This document shows, piece after piece, positions 43,661 to 56,099 of a stretch of DNA of 64,000 bases. This stretch comes from Eriocheir sinensis (Eukaryota > Arthropoda > Malacostraca > Decapoda > Varunidae): the NCBI RefSeq assembly GCF_024679095.1, contig NC_066515.1, positions 22,934,217 through 22,998,216 of the forward strand, given 5' to 3'. The notes below the pieces were generated by a model. It was given only the letters and a program-made list of their open reading frames with translations. It was not told the DNA's origin and ran no database searches. The position numbers and the translations under genes are program-made. Numbering within the stretch: the stretch's first letter is position 1; each line of letters starts with the position of its first letter.

Positions 43661-43829
43661 TTTTCCTCTTCCGATTACTCCTCTACCGGTTCTCTTTACT
43701 CCTCTCCCTATTTTCCTCCATCTTTTCTTCATCCTCATCATCGTCATCACCATTAGCTCTTATCCTTTCAACATTTCCCCCAGTTGCTTCCTCCCAACCC
43801 TCCCTCTCCTCCCTCCCTCTCTCCCTTAC

Positions 43830-44060
43830 TCTTCGTTAACAAGGAGGAGAGTTCGGTCATCACTCTCCATTAATTGCGGTCATCAGGTCGCCTCACCTTA
43901 ATTAAGCAGGTGAGGAGCAGCGCGGGGACGCCTCACGAAGCGGCCCATAAAGTAGTGCTGATGGAATGATTAGCCCGGCGCTCTCTTGACCCAGCCCGCG
44001 AGGTCACGCCGGGAAGGTCACGCCGGGGAATTACTGTCATTAACTCGGCAGGATTTATAT
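43830..44060. other. Low-copy island with 14-bp direct repeat
   Basis: Balanced CpG-containing sequence with attaattgcggtcatcagg and accttaattaagcaggtgagg. aggtcacgccggga occurs twice in tandem at 44001 and 44015, placing two AGGTCA half-sites in direct orientation. Candidate regulatory element, unproven. Confidence 0.45.
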
Positions 44061-44896
44061 TTATTTTGCTTCCAGTTTTATTTTTTTGTTGCTGTTGTTG
44101 TTGTTGTATGCTTTGCGATATTTTTGTCTGTCGTTAGGGCTTCTTTTTCTTTCTGATTTTAATTGTTTTTTCTTTGTTCTGCTTCTAATAGTTTGTTGTT
44201 CTTTTTCGCCCAACTATTAATGATTTTTTTTCTTTCTGCTTGTCATGTTTTTAATTCGTTCTGCTTTTAATGTTTTCTTCTTTCCGCTTTTAATGGTTTG
44301 TTGTTCTTCATTTTCTGCCTTTAATAGTTTGTTCCTTTTTCTGCTCTCAATAGTTTCATGGCTTTTTTTTATTTGGAATTGTCTAGATATTGTTTTGACA
44401 TATTGTGTGTACTTACGAACTATTAATCATGCTCTTTTTGTTCGTTGTATTGTTTTGCATTGCCTCTGTATTCCATCAATGACATGTTTTGTTTTTATAA
44501 GTTAACCAGTTCTGTCAGATTATTTGTAGTTTATTTTGATTCCCATGTTACATTCTTCAACAAAACTAACTCCTTTTTCCTTTTTATATTTCCAGGTGCT
44601 CAAGTTCGGCGAGGGGTGAGTGTTGAACCTATATTTACTGCTCTATTTTCTCTTAAACTCACTAAAGATTTTTATCCTCATATTCGTTTTGGGGATTACA
44701 GATTTCAACCGTAAATGATAACCTCAAATTAGTCCTACGGTTTTATTTTTGTCAAGAAATTCTTCGCAAAATGGTTAACAATATAAAAGGTTTCGGCAAA
44801 TCAATCACTCAACATTTTCCGCCACGCTGGTCCAGAAAGCGAAGGAAAAAAATGTTCCCACGCCGCCGAGGCATCAGCTGGCGGCCCGCGTGACTA
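44061..44896. other. T-rich low-copy sequence
   Basis: TTG triplets at 44090-44107. 44160-44345 has loosely repeated ttctgcttttaatgtttt-like words. 44350-44890 is low-copy. No gene recognised. Confidence 0.5.
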
Positions 44897-45490
44897 CCTG
44901 GCTGCTTGTCGTGCCTTGAATCACCTGGCTACCTGCTGGCCTTTCACCTATCCTGGCTACCTGTCGGGATGCTGCTTGATTGGATACCTTTCGGGCTGCT
45001 GCATTACCTGGTTAAATGTCGGGTTGTTGCATAACCTGGCTACCTGCACTTCTTGGTTACCTGTCGTGTTGGAATTTACCTGGCTACCTCTCGGCCTACT
45101 GTAATACCCGGCTTCATATCTGTGTTTTTTTTTCATTACCTGGCTAATTACGTGGCTCTCAGTCGGGCTTTTTACGTAACTTACCTTCGTGTCGGATTGC
45201 TTCATTACTTAACTACTTGTCAGTCTTATTTACCATACGAGTACCTGTCTGACTTGTACTTTTCTTCTACCTGTCGGAATTTTACCTGAGACCTTGCTAC
45301 CTGTCACGCCTAAAGTTACCTAAGTACTTATTGAGCTCTAAGTTACCTAGATTCTTATTGGGCTTAGGTGTTTTTTGGTTCCACGTTGAACTTAAGCTAC
45401 CTTGCTACCTGTCTAGTTACCTGTCGGGCTGCCGTGCTACTTTCCTACCTTTCTGGCTTCTAGGTCATCTGGTCATCTTTCGGGCCTCCA
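44897..45490. repeat. Degenerate 28-bp minisatellite (tacctgtcgggctgctg type)
   Basis: cctggctac anchors lie at 44897, 44925, 44953, 45008, 45036, 45080 and 45108, mostly 28 bp apart or near a multiple. tacctgtcggg words continue more loosely to 45490. About 20 decayed units if the loose part is included. Confidence 0.75.
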
Positions 45491-45581
45491 ATATATGAAT
45501 GGTTTGTGACTCCCTCTCAGCATCCGCCGCTGCACGCCTCCACTCCAACAGCCTGCGGAGAGAGTGACTCAGAGGAACTCA

Positions 45582-46544
<963 letters not shown>

Positions 46545-46800
46545 TCCTCTTCATGTTTCTCCTCCTCCTTTTTCTCTTCATTTTCTTCTTCTTGTCCTGT
46601 TTCATCTTTTTCCTTTTCCCGCGTCTCCTCCTCCTCCTCTTCCTCCTCCTATTTCTCTTCATTTTCTTCTTTTCCTTGTCATCTTTTTCCTTCTCCTGCG
46701 TCTCCTCCTCCTCCTACTTCTCTTCATTTTCTTCTTCTTGTCCTTTTCGTCTTTTTCCTTCTGCGTCTCCTCCTCCTCTTCTTCCTCTTCTTCCTCTTCC
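46545..46800. repeat. 65-81-bp pyrimidine minisatellite, three units
   Basis: tctcttcattttcttctt is at 46573, 46654 and 46719; gcgtctcctcctcctcct at 46621, 46698 and 46763. Confidence 0.88.
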
Positions 46801-47154
46801 TCGTCCCAGGGAAAACCACTACCAAATGCCCCTAGGGAAGGCTTAAAAGGGTCTGCAAATCAATACGTGAAAACAAAGGAAAAAGGGTATGTGACTGCCC
46901 CTCCGAACCCCCCCCTTAACCCCTTCCACCCCCCCACTCACCCCCCTCACCCTAGTACCTCCTGCCCGCTCCCACCCCTGTCCTGCCCTCCTATTGCCTT
47001 CCTTCCTCTGCCCCTTTCCCTCCTGCCTTCCCCTCTCCGCCCCGTCCCCGCAATTACTCGATCGATGAGTCGTTTCTGAGACGTACAGGATCGGGTTTTC
47101 ATAAGTATGTGAGGCGTGGGAGAGGGCGAGCTGTAGATGCCTAGCCTGTGACCC
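46801..47154. other. Low-copy then C-rich sequence
   Basis: 46905-47045 is C-rich with long C-runs; 47045-47150 is balanced. No gene recognised. Confidence 0.5.
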
Positions 47155-47590
47155 TTTCCCTCCCCCCTCTTCTCTATCTATCTCTGTGCATCTATCTAGT
47201 CTTCGGAGCCTATTCTTAAACTCTTAGGCGTCTCAGCACACATATTTGAGGTTTTCGTATGAGTTGTGGGCATTTAAGTGGATAGTGCCTGTGCCCCATC
47301 CCTCCCCGCCTCTTCTCTATCTATCTATCTCTGTGCATCTATCTAGTCTTCGGAGCCTATTCTTAAACTCTTAGGCGTCTCAGCACACATATTTGAGGTT
47401 TTCGTATGAGTTGTGGGCATTTAAGTGGACAGTGCCCGTGCCCGCTCCCTCCCCCCCTCTTCTCTATCTATCTATTTATATCTATACATCTATCTAAAGC
47501 CTTCGAGCCCTATTCTTAAACTCTTAGGCGTCTCAGCACACATATTTGAGGTTTTCGTATGAGTTGTGCGCTTTTACGTGGATAGTTTGA
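47155..47590. repeat. ~145-bp tandem repeat, three units, high identity
   Basis: ttctctatctatc starts at 47170, 47313 and 47460 (143 and 147). Each is followed by tattcttaaactcttaggcg, tctcagcacacatatttgag and gttttcgtatgagttgtg. About 90-95% alike. Each unit contains a small ctat microsatellite of varying length. Confidence 0.96.
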
Positions 47591-48740
47591 CAACGTGAGA
47601 GAAACCACACATGAGAACCCGATTTGATCTTTTCTTTGGTCTTTAGAAATAGCTGAAATAGAAATAGGGTCATTCTAGGTGGGTCTTGGGTGTAGGTCGC
47701 GGTGTGGAGAGGGAGGGGTTGGGTAGTGGGGTAGGGTCGTGAGCTCTTGGTGGGGGTTCAGAGGCTCGTAATATTTCTCTGTTTTCATTGTATTTTGATC
47801 GAGAGTTTGCGTCGTCGCCTCCAGGTGGTGTCTTGGCGGAGGTACATAACGTGATTCTATTGTTTCGTCTCCGCCGTGTGAGAATTCGATGATGATAGTC
47901 CCGCTGATTCCTTGCTTTCCTTTATCATTTTACTAACTTTTTTTATGGCTATCGTTGCGTGCGTCAATGTTTTGTTGTCTTCTCTATCAACATGTTTCTC
48001 TGTTTCCTCCTTTCCATTCATTATCTGTTCTACCTGTCCCTTCCTGCTTCCTCGTTACCCTGTCCTTATGTTTCCTGTTCTTCCATTATCCTGCTTCCCC
48101 TGCACCTCCCTCTACCTTCCTGTTCTCCTGTTACATCGTCCCCCTGTTCTTCTGTCAGCCTGCTTCTCTATCCCCTTCTCCCTCCCTGTAATTATCAGTC
48201 ACCCCTTACCGTGTCTCGCATCTTGCCTCTCCCTCATTTTGCTCTGATCCTCTCAGTCCATACTTGATCCTCTTGTGTCCTTGTATCCCTGTCCCTCTCC
48301 CCTGTCTATCCCTGTTTGTTTTGCCTCCCTTTAAGTTCATTCATGTTCTCGCTGTTACTGTCAATACATATTTTTACTACCTGCTCCCCAAGTCCATTTT
48401 CCCGACTCATCCTTGTTCACTGTTCTCCTTCTCCACTTCAAATCATCCATGTCCCCAAGGTCTATTTCTGCTCCCTTCTCTTGTCTGTACCTCCCGCAGC
48501 CTGTCCCTCAATGCATCCGTTTCCCTAGTCCCCTTTTGTATTCCCTTTATCTCCCCCAGTTGCCAATAGCTCCCTCCCCTCTTCCACCTTTCCTCAGTCA
48601 CCCCAGAACCCGGTGTCACCCTCAGCCTCCTCCTCCTCCTCTTCCCAATTCATCTCTGTTCCCGTGTCCCCTCTCACCTCCCCCCGGCTCCTCCCTTTCC
48701 TCAGTCACCCCGAGCTCCGTGTCACCGCCCCGCCACCCTC
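47591..48740. other. Low-copy then pyrimidine-rich sequence
   Basis: 47591-47890 is balanced and G-rich in part. 47900-48740 is C/T-rich with scattered purines and no fixed tandem unit. Open frames are L/S/P-rich and unrecognised. Confidence 0.55.
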
Positions 48741-48960
48741 TCAGACTTGGAGGCCCGGAACGCCACCGTCGAAATGGCTTGCCACCTTTTAAGATGAAAC
48801 CCATTAGCGTGGAGCCCAAAACAGCCCGCCCCATTTATCTCCCCAGCCATTAGCTTGCCGGGGCTCCGCACGTCACCTGCGCCCCTAATAGTTATTGATC
48901 ACCTGTTTCTGCTGGTGCGGGGGAGCGGCGGGAGCGTGGCAGTCAAATAACCTGAGTGAA
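48741..48960. other. Low-copy island
   Basis: Non-repetitive and CpG-containing, with cttttaagatgaaacccatt, ccccagccattagcttgccg and cctaatagttattgatcacc. Among the better conserved-element candidates here, by appearance only. Confidence 0.42.
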
Positions 48961-49467
48961 TATGGTTAGTTAGGCGGTGAAGGCAGATGGATGGATGTAG
49001 ATTGGTAGATAAGCGGCCATGTGGATAGACAGATAGGACCGTGTTGTTGTTGTGCTTGTAAGGTCATCTATATCGGTATTATTACACATATTACACGTTA
49101 TTAAATGTACTCCATCTTGATTAACCTCCATCCTGCAATGACGGTCAGAAACTTGTATCATTTGGGGGTGATTGGACACTCCTCAAGGTCACGGGTAAGG
49201 CCTCGAGGATCACAGGTAGGGACAGAACCTTATAAGCAGAAGCGAGGAGCAAAATAGAGAGCGAGCAGTGACTAATGGCGCTGTCCGGTGACTTCAAGTT
49301 CGGAATCCATTCGTCTATTAGAAAATGTAGCGTGAACCTCGTGGCTACCTCACCTGTCCTGCCTCCGTACACCTGGCCACGGGGACGCTCAGGTGTAGTG
49401 GAATTAGGCCATTTATCACACGTTAATAAGATCCTGCTACACAAAACCTGTGACTGACTGACTTTTT

Positions 49468-49469
<2 letters not shown>
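48961..49469. other. Low-copy sequence
   Basis: Balanced; ggatggatg and gatag words at 48985-49040, TTG triplets at 49042-49052, and CACCTG-rich at 49340-49395. The 99-codon minus-strand frame at 49145-49444 is unrecognised. Confidence 0.5.

Positions 49470-49516
<47 letters not shown>
49470..49516. repeat. (TG)n microsatellite, 47 bp
   Basis: Perfect dinucleotides. Confidence 0.96.
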
Positions 49517-49519
<3 letters not shown>

Positions 49520-50306
49520 CCGTGGTGATTACCGCTTCAAGGAATAATTCACAGGCTCAAAATACCTCCAGGTTATTGAATATTTTTGTTCCGTATTAGA
49601 TTTTCTCTCTCCTGATACGAAATTGGTCATATTCTAAATCTATAAAACTTTACCGATGTTGAAGTGATATTTTTTCAACCCGCCTTTTCTCTCCCTCAGG
49701 AGGCGTATTTTTCTTCATTTGTTTTTCCCTCCGCTAATTCCTGTTTCACAAGATCCGCGACCATTAAGCCAGACGTACCTCACCATTTCAAATTATCCTC
49801 TTTTCATTATCTCCTTTGTGTGATTAGGGAGCTTTTCTTCGCGATGACTATTTTTTGCCCATAATTGCGCGGCCTGTTATCAGAAGGAACCGTGAAAATG
49901 CATGTGCAATAGACGTAATGACGGGGAGGACGCGGCGTTTGATCCCACAACAAAGGGCTTCCATCCTACCCGGGTGTCATCTGCAAGGAACTGGAAGCCT
50001 CTAAGTGCTGCTGGGACGCTCGGCATTAGTTATGATCCCGGTAATTGCTGGGTGAGGGACTTGCCTTCCTGCCTCGGATCTTAATCATCTCCTTCACCCT
50101 ACAGTCTGCCCTGTCCGTCTTTATTACTCTGCGGTTCGCTTACATGGTGGGCATTGGTAAGCAGGCGGCGGCGGGCAGCAGCGGGCTTATTATGAGGGCG
50201 TGTGGGGAGGCGCCGGGCGTGGGGGAGGCGTGGGGATGTGTTGTGGGGATGTGGTGTGACGCCTTGCACGGGGATTATGCTTGTTGTGTGTGGGGGGGAA
50301 GGGGGA

Positions 50307-50308
<2 letters not shown>
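49517..50308. other. Low-copy sequence
   Basis: Balanced. 50160-50308 is G-rich, ending in a G-run before the GT repeat. No gene recognised. Confidence 0.5.

Positions 50309-50367
<59 letters not shown>
50309..50367. repeat. (GT)n microsatellite, 59 bp
   Basis: Perfect GT dinucleotides preceded by gggggggaagggggaagg. Confidence 0.97.
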
Positions 50368-50370
<3 letters not shown>

Positions 50371-50448
50371 TCCTCTGAGGTTAATTAGAGGTATCACAGG
50401 TGAGGCAAAGGAGATGCAGGCCAGGTAATTAGGTGAGCCCGAAGCCCC

Positions 50449-50512
50449 CTCACCTGTTCCCCTTCTCACCTGTCCCCCCCCCCCTCTCACCTGTCCGCGC
50501 CCCTCCCCCCAC
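50449..50512. repeat. Short CACCTGT repeat with C-runs
   Basis: cacctgt at 50451, 50467 and 50488, separated by C-rich spacers, one with 11 consecutive C. Confidence 0.8.
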
Positions 50513-50760
50513 CCCACCAGCCCATCCAAATTAACATATCATTCATTTAACACACACACATACTTAGTTGTCGCTTCTCTCCTCTTCCTCCTCCTCCTTC
50601 TCCTCCTCCTCCTCTTACTATTGTTCCTCCCTCTTCTCTTCTTTGTCTACGTCTCCTCTTCATTTTTCTCTTATCATCCTAACTTTTCTTTGCCATTTTT
50701 TTTTTTTACTCATTTTCTTTTCGTTTTAGTTGTAGTCTTTTTTTTTTTCTATTTTCTCTC

Positions 50761-51054
50761 AGTCGTTCTCCCTCAGTCATTCCCTCTCAGTCATTCCCCA
50801 TTTTCCCTTTTCCCTCACTCATTCCCTCTCAGTCATTCCCCATTTTCCCTTTTCCCTCACTCATTCCCTCTCAGTCATTCCCCATTTTCCCTTTTCCCTC
50901 ACTCATTCCCTCTCAGTCGTTCCCCATTTTCCCTTTTCCCTCAGTCATTCCCTCAGTCATTCCCCATTTTCCCTTTTCCCTCAGTCATTCCCTCTCAGTC
51001 GTTCCCCATTTTCCCTTTTCCCTCAGTCATTCCCTCAGCCATTCCCCATTTTAC
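50761..51054. repeat. 42-bp minisatellite, seven units
   Basis: ccccattttcccttttccctca is at 50796, 50838, 50880, 50922, 50962, 51004 and 51044 (42, 42, 42, 40, 42, 40). cagtcattccctctcagtca or a shortened form links them. Very homogeneous; T/C-rich. Confidence 0.97.
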
Positions 51055-51329
51055 TCGTTACCAAAAGAACCTCTACAGAATATTATAATTATCTCTCCCT
51101 TTCCTTCTTCCTTCTTCATTTTCTCCTTTTCCGTCACCTCTTGTAATGTTCCCTTGTACCGTCACCCTTTCACAAGCATATCCTCTATGTTTTACTCCTA
51201 TACCTTCTTTTTCTTCCTCTACTCTCTTTTTGTGACCTCTTTTCCACATTTCTACCCTTTCAACCTTCTCTGCCATCACCTCCAGCTCCTTCACCTCCAC
51301 CTTAATTACCACAACCCTCTTCTCGATTC

Positions 51330-51353
51330 TCCACCACCACCACCACCACCACG
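51330..51353. repeat. (CCA)n microsatellite
   Basis: Eight CCA triplets; a short AGC repeat lies at 51380-51393. Confidence 0.92.
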
Positions 51354-51489
51354 TTCTCATCTTCACCTCCTTCAAGTCTAGCAGCAGCAGCAGACGCGGA
51401 GACTTAAGACGATGAACCCAGCCAGCTAAACTGTTCTCCAAACTTGCCTCGCTCCGTCTGCCCCTTTGTTCTGTCCGTTCATGGTTTCA

Positions 51490-51660
51490 TGCATCCTAAT
51501 TGAGGCCTCTCTTCATTAAGGCCAAGTGGTGCGTGTTCTTCTTTCGCGGAGGCGTCTTCACATCTCCCTTGGATCCGGCGAGGCCTCCAGGCGAGCCCTT
51601 TCCTCCCAAGTGATCAAAGTCATTCCTCGACGTCGTGGAGGAACCTAGTCTTGGAGCAGT
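51490..51660. other. Low-copy island
   Basis: Balanced non-repetitive sequence with taattgaggcctctcttcat, taaggccaagtggtgcg and gtgatcaaagtcattcctcg. No gene recognised. Confidence 0.4.
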
Positions 51661-51663
51661 CCT

Positions 51664-51711
51664 GAGAGAGAGAGAGAGAGAGGGAGAGGGAGAGGGAGAG
51701 GGGGAGGGGGA
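51664..51711. repeat. (AG)n then (GGGAGA)n
   Basis: AG dinucleotides to 51682, then four GGGAGA-type hexamers and longer G-runs. Confidence 0.93.
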
Positions 51712-51828
51712 GTTGAGGTGTGTTAGGTGGGAGTGGGGTAAGAGGGTTAAGAAGAGGAGCTGGAGTAGGAGGAGGAGGAGGAAGAGGAAAAGGAGGAGAG
51801 GTGGGGGGTCTGAGGAGGAGGGAGGAAT

Positions 51829-51832
<4 letters not shown>

Positions 51833-51871
<39 letters not shown>

Positions 51872-51879
51872 AACCTACG

Positions 51880-51920
<41 letters not shown>

Positions 51921-51929
51921 CACACACAA
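51833..51929. repeat. (AG)n and (CA)n compound microsatellite
   Basis: AG at 51833-51869, then a 12-bp spacer, then CA at 51882-51929 with one AG step near 51919. Confidence 0.95.
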
Positions 51930-52307
51930 CAATTAGGAAGAAGAATCAATTGGCTCAAGAATTTTAGGCAGGGAAAAAAAGTTAAAGAGAGACAGATTCC
52001 TACCCAAACCTTCAACACCTGTATCGTAAGAGCACACCAAACTATAAACAAGCAATAGATGATAGTAATAACAATAGTAAAAGTAATAATAATAATAATA
52101 GTGATAACAGACAAAGAGCGGTACGCGGACGAATCAAGAAATAGCGCATCAGATAAAAGCGAGTAAAAGGGTAAGAGATAAATACGAGGTAAAAGTATAA
52201 GGTAAATATGCAAGGATGATTTCATGAGTAATTAAAAATGCAGAACACTCACAGAAGCGGAAATTATACAAAGGTAGATAAAAGGGAAGCGAATGAGCGA
52301 ACGCGAG
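51930..52307. other. A-rich low-copy sequence
   Basis: Includes AAT/ATA triplets at 52067-52107 and loose ggtaaaagtataaggtaaa words at 52155-52210. No gene recognised. Confidence 0.55.
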
Positions 52308-52720
52308 ACAAAGAGACAGACAGAGAAAGAGAGAGAGAGGGTTCAGGCAGACAGACAAAGAGGTGGACGGGAACACAAAGACAGTGACGGAAACATGAAA
52401 ACGTGGGACAGAAACCGAGAGACAGACAGAGAAAGAGAGAGAGAGGGTTCAGCCAGACAGACAAAGAGGTGGACGGGAACACAAAGACCGTGACGGAAAC
52501 GAAAACGTGGGACAGAAACCGAGAGACAGCCACGTGAAGAGATGGACAGATAAAGAGAGAGATAGAGGGTTCAGGCAGACAGACAAAGAGATGGACGGGA
52601 ACACAAAGACAGAGACGGTAACATGAAAATTTGGGACAGAAACCGAAAGAAAGACACGGAAAGAGACAGGTATTTCAGGTAGGCAGACAGAGATAGACGG
52701 AAATTCAAAGACGGGGATGG
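52308..52720. repeat. ~106-bp GACA-rich minisatellite, four units
   Basis: gggttcaggcagacagacaa or a variant is at 52339, 52445 and 52567, with a diverged ggtatttcaggtaggcagac at about 52669 (106, 122, 104). Each includes gacgggaacacaaagac and aaa.gtgggacagaaaccga. The third interval has an extra ~18 bp. Confidence 0.95.
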
Positions 52721-52949
52721 AAACATGAAAACTTGAGACAGAGACAGATAGACAGACACGAAAAGAGACAGAGATAAAAGAAACGGAAAGAAACATACAT
52801 AAAAACACAAAAAGACAGACATCAAGGACAGACACGTGGAAAGATATATTTAGACAGGATGAAGTGTTTGCAGAGTTAACAGACAGATGAATATGCAAAT
52901 ACCCACTCCCAGAGAAGGCAACAGACACGCAGACAGACATACAATCATA
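52721..52949. other. Diverged GACA-rich sequence
   Basis: Continues gacaga, agacag and acatgaaaac words from the previous array without regular period. Confidence 0.6.
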
Positions 52950-53168
52950 CTAACTTACACTGACGGACGCAAGACAGGAAAAAGCTTACATTGACAGACA
53001 GAAAACAGAAAAAGCTTAACACTAACAGATAGAAGACAGAAAAAGGCTTACATCGACTGACAAAAGAAAAGAAACAGCTTACATTTGCATACATAAGACG
53101 GAAAAAGCTTGACACTAACAGACACAAGACAAAAAAAAGCTTATATTGACAGAAACAAGACAGAAAAA
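52950..53168. repeat. ~31-bp minisatellite, seven units
   Basis: gctta or gctt.a anchors at 52984, 53014, 53046, 53077, 53107 and 53139 (30-32 bp apart), plus an edge unit at about 52953. Consensus is aaaaagcttacattgacaga plus caagacag. Confidence 0.93.
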
Positions 53169-53307
53169 CTTGTGTAAAAATATATAAATGAATGAACGTA
53201 ATTTGACTGACAAGTATAAAAGAAATAAAAGGTGAACATTGACAATAACAGTAACGAAATTAAATGAAAATGAAGAGGATAGAGAAACAGCGAGTGACAG
53301 GTAAACA

Positions 53308-53332
53308 AACAGACAGACAGACAGACAGACAG
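53308..53332. repeat. (CAGA)n microsatellite
   Basis: Six CAGA tetramers. Confidence 0.95.
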
Positions 53333-53466
53333 GCCCACAAACAGAGGCTTCGACAAATACAAGTTTAGAATTGACAGACAGATTGGAAAGACAGCCAGAC
53401 AGACAGATGCAGGGCCCCGTCAACACAGCCTCGCTTGGAAAATCTGCCTCAGGTTACGTCTAACTC

Positions 53467-53489
53467 AGAGAGAGAGAGAGAGAGAGAGA
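53467..53489. repeat. (AG)n microsatellite
   Basis: Eleven AG steps. Confidence 0.95.
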
Positions 53490-54044
53490 CTATATCAAAC
53501 ATCTTTTCAAAATTTGGCTTCTTTTCTTTTTCGTGCGATCAATAATTTTCATTTTGTTTTCTTCTTTTTCGTATTTTCTCCAGTTTCTCTTCCTGCTATG
53601 TATTTATTTTTCTTTCGCTCTTTTTTTTCTGCTTGTTATAATTGCTGTTGTTGTTGTTGTTGTCGATGGCCTTCTTTTCCTGTTTCTCCTTTCTTTTCTG
53701 TTTATTTTCCCGTTTTCCTTTGCTGCATCTCCTACTCCTCCTCCTCTTCCTCCTCCTTCTCCTCCTCCTCATATCCACATCGACTCACTACTCAAAAACA
53801 TCTAAGTTCATCTACTTTTTTTCTACTTAACATCTTCACTCGGTAACAAGATTTTTTTATAATATTTCTTCAACGTCATTTTTTTCCACTTTTCTTCGTT
53901 TTATTATTTTTTTGGTCCTCTATTTTTCAATCTCCATTTTATTTTGTTTTTTGCTTCTTCCCCTCTCCTCCATTTCTCTCCCATTCCTCGGATACCAGAT
54001 TTCTACACTCCATTTCACTTCATTTTTCTTTTTTTCTTTTTTCC
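53490..54044. other. T/C-rich tract
   Basis: TTG triplets at 53646-53663, CTC-rich patch at 53731-53770, otherwise T-rich. Marks a switch from the purine-rich plus strand at 52.0-53.4 kb to pyrimidine-rich. Confidence 0.65.
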
Positions 54045-54510
54045 TTTCCATATTCCTTCATTTTTTTCATCACTCATAATTTATTTTTCCTGCACTTTTC
54101 TTCGTTTGTAATCCTGTTTATCTCATTCAATCCCTTCTTTTCTTTTCCTTTTCATATTCCTCCATTTTTCCATCAATCATAATTTCTTTTTCATACACTT
54201 TTCTTCGTTTGTAATCTTGTTCATCTTATTCAATCGCTGTTTTTCTTACCCTTTTCATTTTCCTCCATTTTTCCATCAATCTTAATTTATTTTACATACA
54301 CTTTTCTTCGTTTGTAATTCTGTTTATCTCATTCAATCGCTTTTTTCTCTTTCCCTTTCCATATTCCGTTTGTAATTCTGTTTATCTCATTCAATCGCTT
54401 TTTTTTCTTTCCCTTTCCATATTCCTACATTTTTCCATCAATCATAATTTCTTTTTCCTATACTTTTTTTCGTTTGTAATCCTGTTCATCTTATTCAATC
54501 GCTTTCCCAT
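54045..54510. repeat. 103-bp minisatellite, five units (one shortened to 58 bp)
   Basis: cgtttgtaat.ctgtt.atct anchors at 54103, 54206, 54309, 54367 and 54471 (103, 103, 58, 104). Units include ccatttttccatcaatc and cttttcttcg. The fourth interval lacks about 45 bp. Confidence 0.97.
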
Positions 54511-55250
54511 GTTCGTCTTTTTCCTTCCTTCCTTTTGGCCTTCCTTCGCTAGTCTAACTTTTATGTTCTCTCCTTCTTCTTCTTCTTTCTTTTCCTTCTT
54601 TCCTTCTGTTCGCCATGTTTTCCATTCTATTTTCTCTTCTCCAATCATTCCTTGTTTGTCATCTTTCCTCAGACATCGTTTCCTTTCTCTCCACTCTCTT
54701 ACCTTCCCATCCATGCATTTTTTTTTCTCTGAACTTACCCTCTCCCTTCCATCCTTCCCTTCTTCTTCCTTTCCCCCTCTTTGTCAGCCACTCTTTCCCT
54801 CTCTTTCCTTTATTCCTAGCACCCTCTTCTCCTCTCCCCTTTCTCCTCCCCTCTTTCCCTCACTCTCCTTTCTTCCTTTCCTCTCTTCCATAAACACTTG
54901 GCTATTTTTCTTCCTCTCTCCCTCATTTCCCTTCTTTCGTCACACCCTTCCTCCTATTTCCCTCATTTGCCTTCTTTTCCCCTCTCTCCTTCTCCCCTTC
55001 CACCGTCTCCTATCCCCTTCTTTCCCCTTTAATCTATTCCCCATTCATGCTTCTCCGTCTCTCTCTCTCGCTCTCATCTTTACTTTTCCCTCTTCTTCCT
55101 TCTATCCATCTTTACTCGCCTTTCCTCTTCTCCTTCCCTACCCTTACCTTGCCCATCCTCCCATCCCACCCCACTCACCCCCTCCCCCTCTCCCTCTCCT
55201 TCCCTCTCTCCCTCTTCCTCTTCCTCCGTCCCTCCCTCCCTCTCTCAGTC
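54511..55250. other. Pyrimidine-rich tract
   Basis: C/T-rich plus strand with no fixed tandem unit. The 251-codon open frame at 54509-55264 is compositional. Confidence 0.75.
54913..55001. repeat. Segment duplicated at 57331-57417
   Basis: ttcgtcacacccttcctcct, then atttccctcatttgcctt, then cccctctc.ccttctcccctt match the later copy with few differences over about 85 bp. Confidence 0.9.
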
Positions 55251-55354
55251 ACAGCGGAGTTTAGTCGGACAAACATAAATTTTGCTGACTCGTAAAGAAA
55301 CCCATTCGAGACACTCACTCGAGGGTCACCTGACAAGTTGAGAGCCCAGTCAGA

Positions 55355-55357
<3 letters not shown>

Positions 55358-55388
<31 letters not shown>
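55358..55388. repeat. (GA)n microsatellite, 31 bp
   Basis: Perfect GA, 58 bp upstream of the long CT array and complementary to it. Confidence 0.96.
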
Positions 55389-55397
<9 letters not shown>

Positions 55398-55443
55398 AAG
55401 GGAGGGGATGACAAAGGCGATGAAATGGTGACAAAGGAAAGTT

Positions 55444-55992
<549 letters not shown>

Positions 55993-56034
<42 letters not shown>
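55993..56034. repeat. (AG)n microsatellite, 42 bp
   Basis: Perfect AG, then gggagaggggg. Confidence 0.97.
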
Positions 56035-56040
<6 letters not shown>

Positions 56041-56099
56041 GGGGAAGGCTTCTTCGTTATTTTGTCCTTCATTCTAAAAACCAACAAATTTAAAGAAAC

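Noticed and set aside
36995..44885. Shared word cgaggcatcagctgg at 36.99 and 44.87 kb
   Set aside because: A 15-base match is expected by chance a few times in 64 kb, and the flanks do not align.
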